A stretch of 64,000 bases of DNA from Sitta carolinensis (taxonomy: Eukaryota > Chordata > Aves > Passeriformes > Sittidae). Each line of letters opens with the position of its first letter. Position 1 is the first letter of the stretch. The DNA is taken from contig CM063285.1 of NCBI GenBank assembly GCA_032173965.1, forward strand, positions 23,533,660 through 23,597,659, read 5' to 3'. Under the pieces are notes generated by a model. That model made no database searches, was not told the origin of the DNA, and saw only the letters and a list, made by a program, of their open reading frames with translations. This document shows, one piece after another, positions 24,007-36,412 of the stretch. Made by a program: the position numbers and the translations under genes.

Positions 24007-24371
24007 CCAAGGAGGAGAGAGAAGAAGAAGGCTACCTGATGCCTCTCAAAGTTCTTATACTCTCTCCACCCTTCCATTTTACAAAATTTTTCTCTCCCCC
24101 TCTGTGCCCAAGGCTCCAGCCTACCTCGCCCAGCCTGCATGGCTTCCCCTCCCTGCCCAGCCAGCCGCTGGGCAGGGGAGATCCGTCAGTCCTCAGAAAC
24201 CAAAACCAAGAGAGAGCTTTCCGAAGAACCCTCTGCTTTTAACCCCTTGTGTTCTCAGAAACAAATCCTTATCCTCAGCAGCCACACCAAATACCAGTCT
24301 TTAAACCTGAGCACTCATTGGTTTGACCACTGAATTTCAAAAAACTCATTTTTTTCAAACTACCACACACA

Positions 24372-24376
24372 TTTGC
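24372..24376. repeat. Target-site duplication, right copy
   Basis: TTTGC directly follows the LTR end and is identical to 23,110-23,114. Confidence 0.7.
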
Positions 24377-27300
24377 CTAGAATATGAATGAGACAAATTT
24401 AATATCTCCTTTTTCAGTAATAGATCCAAATCCACATCCTAAGTCTTTTGGGAGAGCCCCAGGACACCTGCTCCCATTCAGTGTTGCAGCGCTGACCTGA
24501 TAAGGTAATGCAGAATCCTAGTTCTTGTGAGAGACAACGAAGTTCACATAAATTCTGTTAATAAGTTACATGGTAACACATACTAAGTGTTGCTAGTAAA
24601 ACATCATTATCAGCGGCTGATGTACAAAGGTCCATATCAAGTTGATCTTCACTGAGGAGTTGAAGGGCTTTGCAAAGATGGGCAGTTTGGCTTTTTTCAG
24701 TTCAAAGTTATATTCAATTATGATTTTTCAGTTGTCTTTTAAAAATACTTCATTGTTTTCCCCTAAGAAATTGTATCTGTTTACATGAAGATGGCAGTAC
24801 AGTTGGGAAAATTTCTCACGTATCATGACCTTAATCTTTCTCTGAAATACTATAATCCTCAAGTCCCTGCTCTTTTATCTGGACTAGTATTGTATATCCT
24901 GATAGCTTCCTTTCTATTCTTATTACCCAAGCAGCTTTTCTTTTCAGTTTCTATCTACTTTCAGTTTCCATTAGAGCTCTGAGATTCATTCTCACTCCTC
25001 TATCTCCTACAAATTGTCCTCAGGCCACCTCATCTGCTCCCATTTACAGATGGTATCACTAAATAGCACCTCTGAACTGACACTTTCTAGATCTTCACAT
25101 TGCACTTCACCTTTCACTGTCAGACTGCTTTCTGTCACCGCTGTGCTGCTGCCAACTCAAATTCAGACTAGCAAACTCAAGTTTATGCTCCAAAGCCCTG
25201 CACATCTCCAGTGAAATGTGATTTGAGTGGCAGATTACTTCTCCTCCATCCCTTTCAATGATAAACATACTGCAAGAACTATGACAATTTTTTCTTTCCT
25301 ATGGAAGAACCTGCAAAATACATAGTCAAGGTTCAGTTGTGCTATGCAGGAAGTTTCAAGTTGAACAGTCAAGATGGAAGGACCCTTTGTGAAAAGCACT
25401 GCTGATGTCAGAATCCCTTAGTGGAAATCCAAGTGCTGTGCTATTGAGGAAATTATTTCATGCAGGCGCAGCTTTTTTTGAGACCATCAATGCTTCTAGA
25501 CAGCTCATAGTTTTATTTCTTGGTCATTATGTTCAGTTAGTCCGTGCAAGGGAATGATGGCAGGGCCTGCCATTATCACCTGGTATATAACATCAGTTCT
25601 AATATCAAAGGGTAAACGATATTACAAACAGCAGTGAGGAAGATTGCTGTGTGCTGCATTTTTATAGCAGATACTGTATCATTGTAATGTATACATGAGG
25701 GCATCCTGTGCCCTTCAATTGATCAAATTATGACATACAGAGCTGTTGAAATAATTATGAGTTGAGAATGCAAGTATAAAGATCCTCCAGAATTGACTAT
25801 ATTTCTGTAATGCATAATTAAAATGTTCGTGTCAGCAAATACCATTGATTGTACTTGATAGCATGTTATGCTACTGTTCATTGAACTGGCAGAGATACTA
25901 GCAAAAATTAGTCTTTTAATAGAAAGAAATATTGTATGGAAATATGTTTCATGTTCTTACTTTGTCTCCTTACTTATAATTTGACTTAGTACATATATTC
26001 TTCCAGGGTAAGTATTGACACCCAGGGCACTTGTGAAGAATGTATAAATATAAATAAAACAGATGTTTAAAACTTCTTTGACTTTCTAAAAGTGACTAGT
26101 CAATAGAAAAGAGAATCAGCGCACTGCATCTTGCATGGTGAATAATGTTTCTTGCAGTAATGCTTAGATCTAGAAAGTCACTGGCCATCCCTGGATACAT
26201 GATAAATCATTACACAGATTTATTTTTTCTTTGTAGCCATAAGAGATATAATGGTTAGGACACAGTTTTGCTTATTTAAAAACAGTGTAACTTGATTCAA
26301 AACAGTCAGTATAAGACTGACTTTCTTAAAGCCATTCTTAATTCATGGCATCCTGTGATCATAAACAGATTAAAGTTATTAAAAGACTTAAAGTTTTCTA
26401 ATACATCCCTTCTCATTTCCTCACTTTCTATGTCTTTCTCAACACTGCTGCTCTGATTCTCTGAATCTGAAATTTTGTATGGTTTTCTGCCTTGTTCTAG
26501 TGCTGCTCCCAGTGAAGTCAGCAATGACCTCGTATTCATATGCTCACTATCTAGAAATCTGTAAAAAATCTCCTAAAGACTTTCTTCTATATTGGTTAAG
26601 ATATTAACATGTTCTGTATTCAGCAAGCAGATTTTCCTTCTGGGGAAGTGTAATTAAAGTTTAAACATAATTTCACATTTCTTTTCTTGAAATGGGCTTA
26701 TTAGCTATGGAAGATGTGGCCTAAAACTTGAAATAAATGAAGATGAACTATTTTTATGAAATTGGGAAGAAAATCTGCTGAGTTTCATTGTTTGGTATTG
26801 GTGTTTTTTAGGTTTGTTTTGGTTTGGGTTTTGTTTTTTTAGTTCTAACCTTTTTTTTCCCCTAAACATGAGGTAATGCAGCAAGTCATTGTCACTTCAA
26901 TGCTTCATCCTGTTTTTCAATGCAGACTGAGGTGAAAATGTCTGTCTTCAGGTTTTGTTCAAGTGAGGGATGGCAATGAAAGAAAAAGAGCGGGAAACTG
27001 TGTTTCCAGTGATTGCAGCAAAATCACCTTGTTATTCATTATTCTTTTTGTTATTGAGATAAACATGTGCTGATTCCAATAGTCGGCTTTCTGCCCCTGT
27101 TCTTTAGCTCTGGAAAAGTTCTTACCCACAAAGCACAGTATTGCCCTCCCCATGGGGCATATTGCTGGTAAACCAGGAAATTAGCTGCTGATTCAGTCTT
27201 GAATGCCAAGCTGGAATTGACATGACAATTTCTATTCCATTTCACCCAAAGTTCAATGTTATTCAGCTCAACCCTTTTCAAAACACATTAGACTTTCTTC

Positions 27301-30300
27301 AAAAAGCATAAAGGAAATACTTTTCTTAATTATCTCTGCTTGACTCCTGAGAGGGTTCTTTTGTCATTAAGTCACAACACTCTGATCTGTGACGTTTTCT
27401 GTTTGATTTAGAAACTATGTGTGGTCTTCTGTATATCACTTGAATACTGACTGTCTAAATAATAAGGTGTGAAAGTACTCAGTTGGTTTAAAACCCCATG
27501 CTTCCAAAAGTTGGACAATATTTTTCAAGAGGATTTTTCTATTTTTCCATAGTTTAGATGCAGTCCAGCTTCTAAAGGTACTTAGGCAAAATTTCTAAGA
27601 CACTAAAAATATAGTCTTATTGTAATTTTCAGCATCAGTTAGATTCAGAATAAGTTTCTGTTAACTTAATGGTTCAGATCTAGTTTCTTTGTGCATGAGA
27701 TTCATATTTGCCTGTTCCATAAGATTCTAAAAGGAAATTGAACTCATTAGTGCAAGGACATGGAACTCCACTCAATGATGCATTTGTGATGCTTGTGACT
27801 AGGCAGTGCTTTTCAAACATTCCCTGCAAAAAACAGCTACAGATACTGCAATTTTAAATGTTTTCTAACATCATGGAACAAAATTGTCAAGAACATTACA
27901 TACTAATTTACATAAAATGAAAAAGGAAAAGAAAATTACTGTTTTAAACCCAAACATTTGACAAACTAATTCAGAATGTATCTTGCATAAATGCAGCATG
28001 AAGTCATGTGAAACATTTAAGTAATGGTATAGAACAAAGTTGGCATGCTTTTGAATTCAGTGTCTTTAGGGCTTTTTTAATATATTGGAGCATGTCTTCA
28101 GAGATGTGTAAGACTTTGAGTATAACTTTAGAAACTTTTTTCTTTTCTATATAATAACAAAGTGAAGTTTATATTTGCAATGGAAGGACATCATTCAGGT
28201 AAAATGCAAGTCTATATGTGAAGATTCTCATAATAGTTTGGGAAAATGAATTAATATACTTAATTTGGTTCTATCTAGACTTCAACATTTAAATTGAAAG
28301 GATCTTGAACTTATTTCATGAGAACAGTTTCTGTCATCAGCAAATTTGATACCATTAAGATTCAAGAAAAGTTTATTCTTGAGTGAAAATTGCTGATTAC
28401 AGTTGTTCATTTATTGTAAGCAGATTAATCAGCATGAAAGATGGAACTCTATTATTAGCATGAAATAAGAAGGTAACTGGTTGAGTTATGAGAAATGGGT
28501 CACAGAAGTTTTACATTCAGGTTGTAGTAGAAGTAGATCATTAGTGTTACAGAGAGATCACGTTTCTTTATTTGCTATATGAGAAATATATCAAGATCCA
28601 TCAGAAATCGTGACAGCAACAGCCAACAGCAGTGTCAAGGATATGACATTACCGTGGGAGTGCGACTAGTTTAGGTCAGGAAAAACAGCAAGCACTGTGG
28701 AGATATTCCCAAAAGTATCCTCTGCAATGACGAATGTATTTTAGCAGGAGAAACTACAGCCAGGAAGAGAGGACCCATCATACTGGGTCTAAAAGATACG
28801 GAAATATGGGAAAAGCTTCCAGGGAGTTTAACAGACTGTTCTTGACTTTATAGAAATTCATAATGTGACCTATCCCGGAATTACATTTTATATGACTTTA
28901 TAAATGTATACAAAACAGCATACATCTGATAGGTTACAACTGGATGTTCCATATACCTGTGAGTGCTCGGTTGAGAACAGGGTTAATAAATACTTTGTTT
29001 TACCCTTCTTACAACTGCAAATGAATGCAAGATCAATGGTACCATTACTGATCATTTTTCTGCATCAAAGTATTTCTGACAATGTGCACGAGTGTAAGAG
29101 GATGATTTGACCTCTTTATTGTAGTGGGATGTGGCAATTAATTTTTTATTGAAATTTCAATTAGCTTTTCTCTTCCCATAATGTTTTACCTAAATCCTCT
29201 TTTTAAGTTCTTACTGAGGTTACCTGAAAAGATCATCTAAGCATGACTGTGTTAAAAACTAGAGGTAAAGAAAACAAATTATTTCTATTGTGTTCAAAAT
29301 TGAGGTCACTTTAGGTTAACTGAATCAGATTCCTTGAAGAGCTGAAGACTTTCCGCATCATGAAGAATCATTCAGAGAATTCTAATTGAAAAAAGAAAGA
29401 CACAAGCCTCTGATAAAAAGAATAAGATACCATGATTAGTACAACTGAGCAAGAAAACCTGAAACAGATTTTACAGACTGTTGCCTTTATGACCCTTATA
29501 AAAGAAGACTTGACTAATTAAAAACAGTGGAGAAAACCCTGCAGATTACTTTACGTTTAGCTGTCTAGCATCCTGGAGCAACCAAAGAACAAAGGAATTA
29601 GGTCTTACCTTCAGAATCCTTATACCTCAGAATTACTTCAATGCTAGCAGAAATGTTAAAGAAAGAACTACAGCAAAATAAAAAATGTTTCTCACAGAGA
29701 AAATGTAGGATTTAATTTTTCAGTAACTACTTTTGCTAAGTTTAAGGTTCTACTTTTTCCTTGTTATTTTTGTTGTGCATGTCTTCCTGAAAAACATAGT
29801 AGTTTACTGAAACGTTATATTATTAATGAAAACTTAAAACACTCTTTTTCCAATCTTTAGCCTGCAGAACTCATTTCATAATGAGCAATTAAGCTACACT
29901 GAGGAAATGTATGTATGTTTAATATAGGGAATCTGAATTTATTAGTCCTTGTATAAGTGGTAAACCAATATTCACACTTCAGATCAGCTTTACTCAATAC
30001 CAAAGCTGTGTTCAAAAATATAACACTATTGTGGGGTCCTCTGTTCTCTGTGAAAATTTATGTAATTTCTGAAACTTGGTCTCTGGGATGTGACTGCATT
30101 TAAGAAGAAGTTCATAAATTACATAGTAGTACCTTCCATAATAATGTAACTCATTCTTGCTGCTCTGGCTAAAACGCCAACAAACCCATTTTCACAATGA
30201 TAAAGCCAGTATACCTCATAGGGCATTTAACTCTGTCCAAGAAAGGAAGAATAGATAAATGTGTGCCTGTGTCTTTTTTGCAGGAAAGTGTTTGACAACT

Positions 30301-31483
30301 ATTACAGTGGTATTCAGTTCCTCTCATGAAGTACAGGGGCAAATAAAAAGAGAAGGCCTATTCCATACTGAAATGAGGCTTTGAAAAGACAAAACAGGAA
30401 GAAATTAATTTTAGCTTAGGGTCTCATGCCTACCCTCTGATTTGCATTAACTGCAACGATTTTGTGGAATTCACAGTCAACAAAATGAATGTGAGTCCTC
30501 TGAGTGAAGGGCATCCTGCCACCCTTGCGAGTGAACACTGGGTATGTCCTAGGTTTCTAGTTGGGGATAACAATGCTGTGTGTTGGATATAATTGCTCTG
30601 TTGGGTTTGAAACACAACTCTGTACCTCCATAAAAGATGTATTTTCCTCAGTTTTTATGTGGCCTATAGGGGTAATGCAGAGAGGAAAAATGTCAACCAC
30701 CTCCACTCATAGCCAAAGCCAGTTGCCATAGTAATAGCACCTCATTTTTGTATTAGTGGAGGTCAGACCCTGGTGTAGTTCCTGACTATCTCTTTTTCAG
30801 TGTCTCATGAATCTGCTCTCTTAAACTTTGCAGATGCACACCAGGTAATATGAGTCCATTTTTACTTTTTTAATAATTTAAAAGAAAATAGCTCAAAGCA
30901 CGTGTTAATACTGCATATCCCAATGAACTGCTCAAGTGAATAAACAATTCCTCTAAAAAAAATACTGCACACATGCATTTTCTCACCTAACTTTTCATAC
31001 CTGAAAGTATTAACAATCTGTGATCATCCAATGACAATAGGCTGATACAAACATAAAGACAGCTTTATTCTGTTCTGTTTTGTTCTCCCATAAACTTGTG
31101 CCTTAAAATCTTTGTTGTTTAAGGTTTATATTTAAAAGTAGGGAACATAAAGGAAGTTTTCTTCTGGGACAGTAGAGTAATGGTTTGCAGAAGAAGCGCC
31201 TTCGCTGCTAATTGCTTACTCTAAAATTATGCTTTTGCTCAGTGTATGTAGGAGTTTATCTCTGAAACTATTAACCATTTCATTTCTGACTTCTGACTGT
31301 TGCTGTTGTTAGTGTCATAGGAAAGTAGATACTGATTTCATGATTTTATGGTGGCAATTCTGTTTGCCTTTTCAAGAATGAAGGTGAACACAGATTTTCT
31401 TAAATCTGCAGAGATGCATCACTTTCACAAATGGGCCATCACCCATCCAAGAACTGAACAAAATGCAAATTAATATATTGGTC
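24377..31483. other. Non-coding stretch, no gene recognised
   Basis: About 7.1 kb without a recognisable gene or repeat. A T/G-rich tract is at 26,795-26,860. A complex block at about 27,000-27,290 with repeated ttgttatt/attatt motifs could be conserved non-coding DNA. Open frames are all under 80 codons except for one 89-codon frame at its right edge, which overlaps the next LTR. Confidence 0.5.
26795..26860 (+). repeat. T/G-rich low-complexity tract
   Basis: Runs such as ggtttgttttggtttgggtt are followed by T8 stretches. Composition is almost only T and G on the plus strand. Confidence 0.75.
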
Positions 31484-31487
31484 AAAT
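31484..31487. repeat. Putative target-site duplication, left copy (AAAT)
   Basis: AAAT precedes the LTR and is matched by AAAT at 31,938-31,941. A 4-bp AT-rich match is weak on its own. Confidence 0.45.
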
Positions 31488-31937
31488 TGCTGCCAGATCT
31501 ACAGGGAAAATGGTGATATAAAAAGCACCTGGCTGTTGAAAGCTGGGATAGCTGCTGATATGGCAAAGAGGCAGAAAGAGCCTGTGTATATGTTCCATGG
31601 AGAGGTTTTATTTTGGCCACATGTGCAGAGTTCAGAGTCAAAGGCGAGGCTTATGGGAAGGATCCATGTTCAAGTATAGGGATGGTGAGGCTGAGAGAAC
31701 ATCAGGGGCCAATTGTCAGGGGGCATGGGGGCAGTACAAAGGCAAGGTTAGGGTGTGGGGGCCAATGGGGAAATGGGGGCGAGTGACTGAGGGTCGGGGG
31801 CTAACAGGGCTGACTGAGGGAACAGAACAGAGGTACATTGGCATAACAGAACAGAATATCCTTTGAGAGAAACCCCTTGAGTCTCCCCAACTCAGGGAAT
31901 GCTTCCCAGGGTCCACCGGCCTTCACACCAAGCAACA
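31488..31937 (-). mobile_element. Solo ERV LTR, minus strand, about 450 bp
   Basis: Read on the minus strand it begins TGTTGCTTGGTG and ends GATCTGGCAGCA, so the terminal hexamers TGTTGC and GGCAGCA are near-perfect inverted repeats. Internal signals are in LTR order on that strand: ATTGGCCCC-type CCAAT elements (about 31,712 and 31,763), a TATA-like ctatactt (31,672-31,680), and AATAAA (plus-strand tttatt, 31,607-31,612). A 4-bp AAAT duplication may flank it, which would suit a class I ERV. The GC-rich block that stands out at 31,690-31,810 is its U3. No internal coding region adjoins it. Confidence 0.7.
31607..31612 (-). terminator. AATAAA signal of the minus-strand LTR
   Basis: AATAAA on the minus strand lies 60-70 bp downstream of the TATA-like motif, in the sequence 'ccaaaataaaacctctcc'. 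Confidence 0.6.
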
Positions 31938-34900
31938 AAATTATTTTTCTAGATGTCTCCAGCAGTATGTAATGGAACAGTAAGTAAAATAATTGCAGTA
32001 GTTTATGTGGACAAAAATACAACTAGTGCAAGAAAATACATCATAGGAAAAATGGACAATGTTTCACTGGAAAAATAAAAAGACTATTACCTAAAAGTAA
32101 ATAAGGTTTCAAATATAACATTTATTAATTTTAGAATCCAGAGATGCACAGGCTTATGAGATATCAGAAGCTGAAGGCAGGACAAGAAAACACACAGACA
32201 ATAAAGAGGAAGAAACTTGACTCTTACTTTGATTAACTACTAGTATTTTTGTTAGAAATTTATTTTTTAGCTGAAATACATAATATTCTCAGAATATTTT
32301 CTGCTAAGGTGTTACTGCTGGATGTTATGTTGTCAGATACAAGTGAAATAAATTCAGAATCTTTCTCTGAAATGCTTCCATTCTACATATATGGAGACTT
32401 TTTCCTCAAGTTTTGCATTTCGTGAGTATGAGTAGACCAACTATGCTTGCTTTTAGCAATTGTCCTTTAAAAGTCAGAGTGAAACTATGATTTCCTTTGG
32501 TGTGCTTCATCTCTTTTCTGTAGTAAACACATACTACAGCTGTTTTCTTAAACAAAGGTCCATGGTTGTTTTATTAAGTTGTTTTGCTATTAGCTGTATT
32601 CTTCTCTTATGCCAATGTATTTTGAGTATTATTTTTTTGGGGTTGCCTCTGTGTTCAGGCCAAATAGGATAAACTCCATGCCTTTGCAAATTACTAGGAT
32701 TACTGAGATATGCACTGTTTTTTCTTTGAAATTAGCTCATTTTGCTATTCTGTCACATAGCCAGCACGTCTGACAATGATGCTGTGTAGTACTTCAGTGT
32801 AGTTTTAGTGAAAAAATTGCCCACTGAAGAGTCTTAAGAATGTTTTGAAAGAGTGTTTTCTGAGGTTATTTTTTACATCATATATGCTAGGATGCATGTG
32901 AGATACATTTATTTAGAATTTGTGGGTGAATTTTTATCAAAAGTAATCAGTTCCTTTTCACAAAAAGCAAATTCTTGCCAGTTAGCTGGTTGATATCTTT
33001 ACATCATAAAAGAAAGTCTCCAATATTCGACGAAAATTACTAGCTATGTGAATGTTAAGATTTGTTGTGCTATATTTCTCTCACTACTTATCTTATTTTT
33101 GGATGCTCCCAAATCCTCTCCTGCATTATGCAACCAGTTCTCCAAGTGTCCTTTCCTGTTCTCAAAAGTGTACATGAAGATCTGGAATGAAACATTCTTC
33201 TAGGTCTGTTTTTCAGTTCAGGTTGTCTTTTTATTACTTTAAGATCATATAATGAGACGTCTGTGGAAGAACTCCCTTGGAGCCCAGAGCTTTGTCAGAA
33301 ATGTTCTCCTGGGTTTGAAATCCAATTAGGTTTATGTACATATATAGTGAGAAGAGAAAAGGAGAGGGAAGAAACAAAGTTTTTGACATGTATTAAGGAT
33401 GACAATTCCTTCTCACCTGAATAAAACTCACCCCAAAAGGGCATGAGAGATGATGGTTTGGTGACATTTTATATTAAAGACACTGTTGGTGGTTAAAGTC
33501 ACTAAACTCCTTATTAAAATGCTTATGGATTAGACTCAGAGGCTAAATACGAGAAGACTTCTGTGTACTGCCCACAATGCAATAAAAAGCAGGACTTTCA
33601 TTGATCATTCTATGGTTTTTGAGGTAATTACCAAATCATCAGAGAACACTAGCCTTCTTACTTCCGTTATTAGATCCTTAAAGATCTGATTGTTAGGCAT
33701 ATGACCTTACCAAAGGTTAAAGCAAATATTACAGTAACATTATCTGATTCAAATTTTTCTTTCAACAGGGTAAGGCTTTCCTGTCCTTAATTATCAGCTG
33801 AATTTAAAATGTTTCAAAGTGCCTTGTGCTAATACTGCTGGAGAAACTGGTTCTGTATTAATCTCTATTTCCCAAACAGAAACAAAGGTAAAAACAGAGG
33901 AACAGGTCATTATCATGTACCTGCATTTAAGGAGAGACATTTCTAATTAATGTATCTGTATGTAAAAAATGGATATAAGATTTTTTAAGCAATCAAAATA
34001 TCTATATACCCCAAAATTATGAGAAAGAAACCCTCAGCTTGACCATTTTTCTTCCTTACATCAAGCAGGGTGTTATAAAGATTTCAAATCCAACCAGCTG
34101 TACAGCAGGCTGAAAAAAGATCAAATTTGTTTCAGTTTGCATTCCCTTTTCTCAAAATTGGAATGTCATGGTTGTGTTCTTTATTTACTGCTCCAGAAAC
34201 ATGAGTTTTTTGTCTGTATATTACTTTCTAAGTTGACTAAAGTAAGCCTTCTGTTCTTAAAATATCCTGAGACTTGGCTTGCTTAAAGAAGAGATGACAC
34301 ATAGCATTATCTGTTTAATTAATTTTTATGTGTTGCTATAAGCAATGTAGTTGATACATTTTCAGCTATCACACAGGATTTACAGATATTTGTACTCATG
34401 AGTAAGTTAACTTGCACAAAAGGTTGCCTTTCATCATGTACATGTTTTATTACTGTCAGGGTATGCTGATCTTGTTTATCCAGAGGACATTTTATTTTGC
34501 TGTGAAAATTGGTTTTGTACACAAAGGTGAGGACAACCTCTATTTAAATGTGTACCAGACTCAGAACATCTTTGTTGCATGCCTCTATTTTATTAAGACA
34601 AATGTTCTATTCGCTGTAATACAAACATTATCTATTATATGGTCTCTTTCCTGTCCTGGTGAGATGAAGTTTATTGTTTGTAAAGCTAACAGGCATAATT
34701 CTTCTATGTTTCCAGCCATGTTGGAAAAGAGCAACTGTTGCTGTATCCCTCAAGATATGAGGGATGACAAATTTCCTTTGTAGAAATGCATCCTTTTCTT
34801 GAGAGGCGCTTTAAGCCAAACCACTTCTCCAGCAAGTTTTATGTAAATTTGCTTTCTGCTTAACAAAATTTTGGAAAAGTTCGACCATCCAAAAGAATCA

Positions 34901-35287
34901 TTATTCATGGAATTCTTCCAGGGAAAAAGAGTGTAATGCTGCTGGTGGATCCTGATTTTTTTACATGCAGCAGTGAATGGCACCATGACTGTCAAGTAAG
35001 CATCTCTTTGGGTATGCAGTTGGTGTCAACCATGCTTTTTAATCCCATTTAACAGTCAGGTTTGACTATCTCCTATGCTATCATTTGTCATCTGTCCATG
35101 ACTAAAATAGTTGGCTGCTCTATCATATCGTACTTTTACAGGTAAACCTTGACTACATTAATGATCAGATTCTTTAATTAGTCAATAATCTGTATTGGCT
35201 TGCTGAGCCTGCATAGGTGACTTCCTAAAAGTCACCAATCTTTGTCAGAATGAACCTGCCAACTAAAATTAATTCTTACTTTTTACC

Positions 35288-35306
35288 AAAAAAAAAAAAA
35301 AAAAAA
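35288..35306. repeat. Poly(A) run, A19
   Basis: Nineteen consecutive A on the plus strand. There is no obvious retrosequence 5' of it, so it is recorded as a simple homopolymer. Confidence 0.85.
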
Positions 35307-36378
35307 TGTAGTTTTTGCTCACTCTTCTTTTCAAAACCTTATATTTTTTCAGCTCCTTAGATGTACTGATTTCTGTAGGAACAATGGGGCTTTTTTAATG
35401 AAGCTGTAATTCATGAATATCCTCATGCATTTGTGTTCTGTTGTCCTTGTGATTTAATGGATATATACATATAGAAAAATCTTGAATATAATAGCTTATC
35501 ATACTACATAAAGCCCTTCTGATAAAAGTGTTTTTAACAATAACCCCCTGTTTACAGGGTACACCTGTTACATTGGCAGTAGAGAAAAAAGGCCTAAGAC
35601 CCCACCTGCTGAGCTACATGGAAAACTCCAAATACTCTTGTTGAGGGCAATAATGATCAATGCTACTTTTAGTATTTTAGTTTTCGGATACCATCATGGA
35701 AAGTGGATTCCAGAAACCCTAAATAAATAACACATCTGATTTCCTTGCTGTTAGTCTGAAACTGGTGGAGAGTAGCACCTGCAGCAGTTTAGAAAACTAA
35801 TTCATAAGCACTGCCTATCCTGTTTTACTGAATTTCACTTCAAGATCTTGATTCCCTTTGATGTATCTACAAAAGAATGAAAGGGAATTGTGTGTAACAA
35901 TGAATAAATTCAATTTTTACAGGAGTGTCCTAAAATACTTAAGAAAAGTCAGTATATGTCTGTTTCTGGCTCCTTGTTAAAATTAAACAAATAAACTTTC
36001 GGGACCTTTATCTCCAGTTTGGTAGTGTTATGAAGCACTTGCCTGGATCTTGAAAGAGTGACCCACTGATTGTTAGCACCAGCTGCGTATCCTCCCTGCT
36101 GACCAGCTGTCCTGATAACTTCTGATAACCTCAGATGATTTTTCAGCTGTCAGGAATGAGGTAATTTTTAGCACTGTTAGAGCAACCATAAGACATTTGA
36201 GAAGTTGCACAGCATTTTTCAGTTGCTTACTGCTTAAATTGTCTTTTTCTTACTGAAATTATTTTGTGTTTGAACTTAATTAGGTTTATGGCAATGTAAA
36301 TAGGGATTTTAAAAGCCATACTTTCCTTTAACCTTCTGTCTTTTTAGTGGAATAAAATCTAGGGATGTGAAAGAAAGA

Positions 36379-36412
36379 TTTTTTTTTTTGATTTTTTTTT
36401 TTTGGGGGGGGG
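36379..36412 (+). repeat. Compound T-run/G-run tract
   Basis: T11, then GA, then T12, then G9. A second tract with the same T-then-G order occurs at 40,693-40,728. Confidence 0.9.

Larger units (their letters stand above)
23115..24371 (-). mobile_element. Solo LTR of an ERV, minus strand, with 5-bp TSD
   Basis: This 1,257-bp element reads 5' to 3' on the minus strand. It starts TGTGTGTGGTAG and ends GGTCACATCTCACA, giving TG...CA termini with inverted-repeat character. TTTGC target duplications flank it at 23,110-23,114 and 24,372-24,376. On the minus strand there is a TATA-like 'gagtataagaac' (about 24,053-24,064) and an AATAAA signal (plus-strand tttatt, 23,177-23,182). The spacing of nearly 900 bp between them would imply a long R region. 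A CT microsatellite lies inside (23,990-24,006). No internal retroviral sequence adjoins it, so it is a solo LTR formed by recombination. The family is unassigned. A 5-bp duplication fits ERVL or some class I elements. Open frames inside, including one of 145 codons on the plus strand, are incidental. Confidence 0.8.

Noticed and set aside
23867..24304. 145-codon plus-strand open frame
   Set aside because: It lies antisense within the minus-strand solo LTR and is made of C/T-rich low-complexity codons.
34412..34783. 123-codon open frame rich in Phe, Tyr and Cys
   Set aside because: It shows no signal, domain or codon bias, and such frames are expected in AT-rich non-coding DNA of this length.
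35288..35306. Poly(A) runs (also 52,761 and 60,812) as tails of processed pseudogenes
   Set aside because: I could not recognise any mRNA-like or protein-like sequence next to them, nor flanking target duplications.
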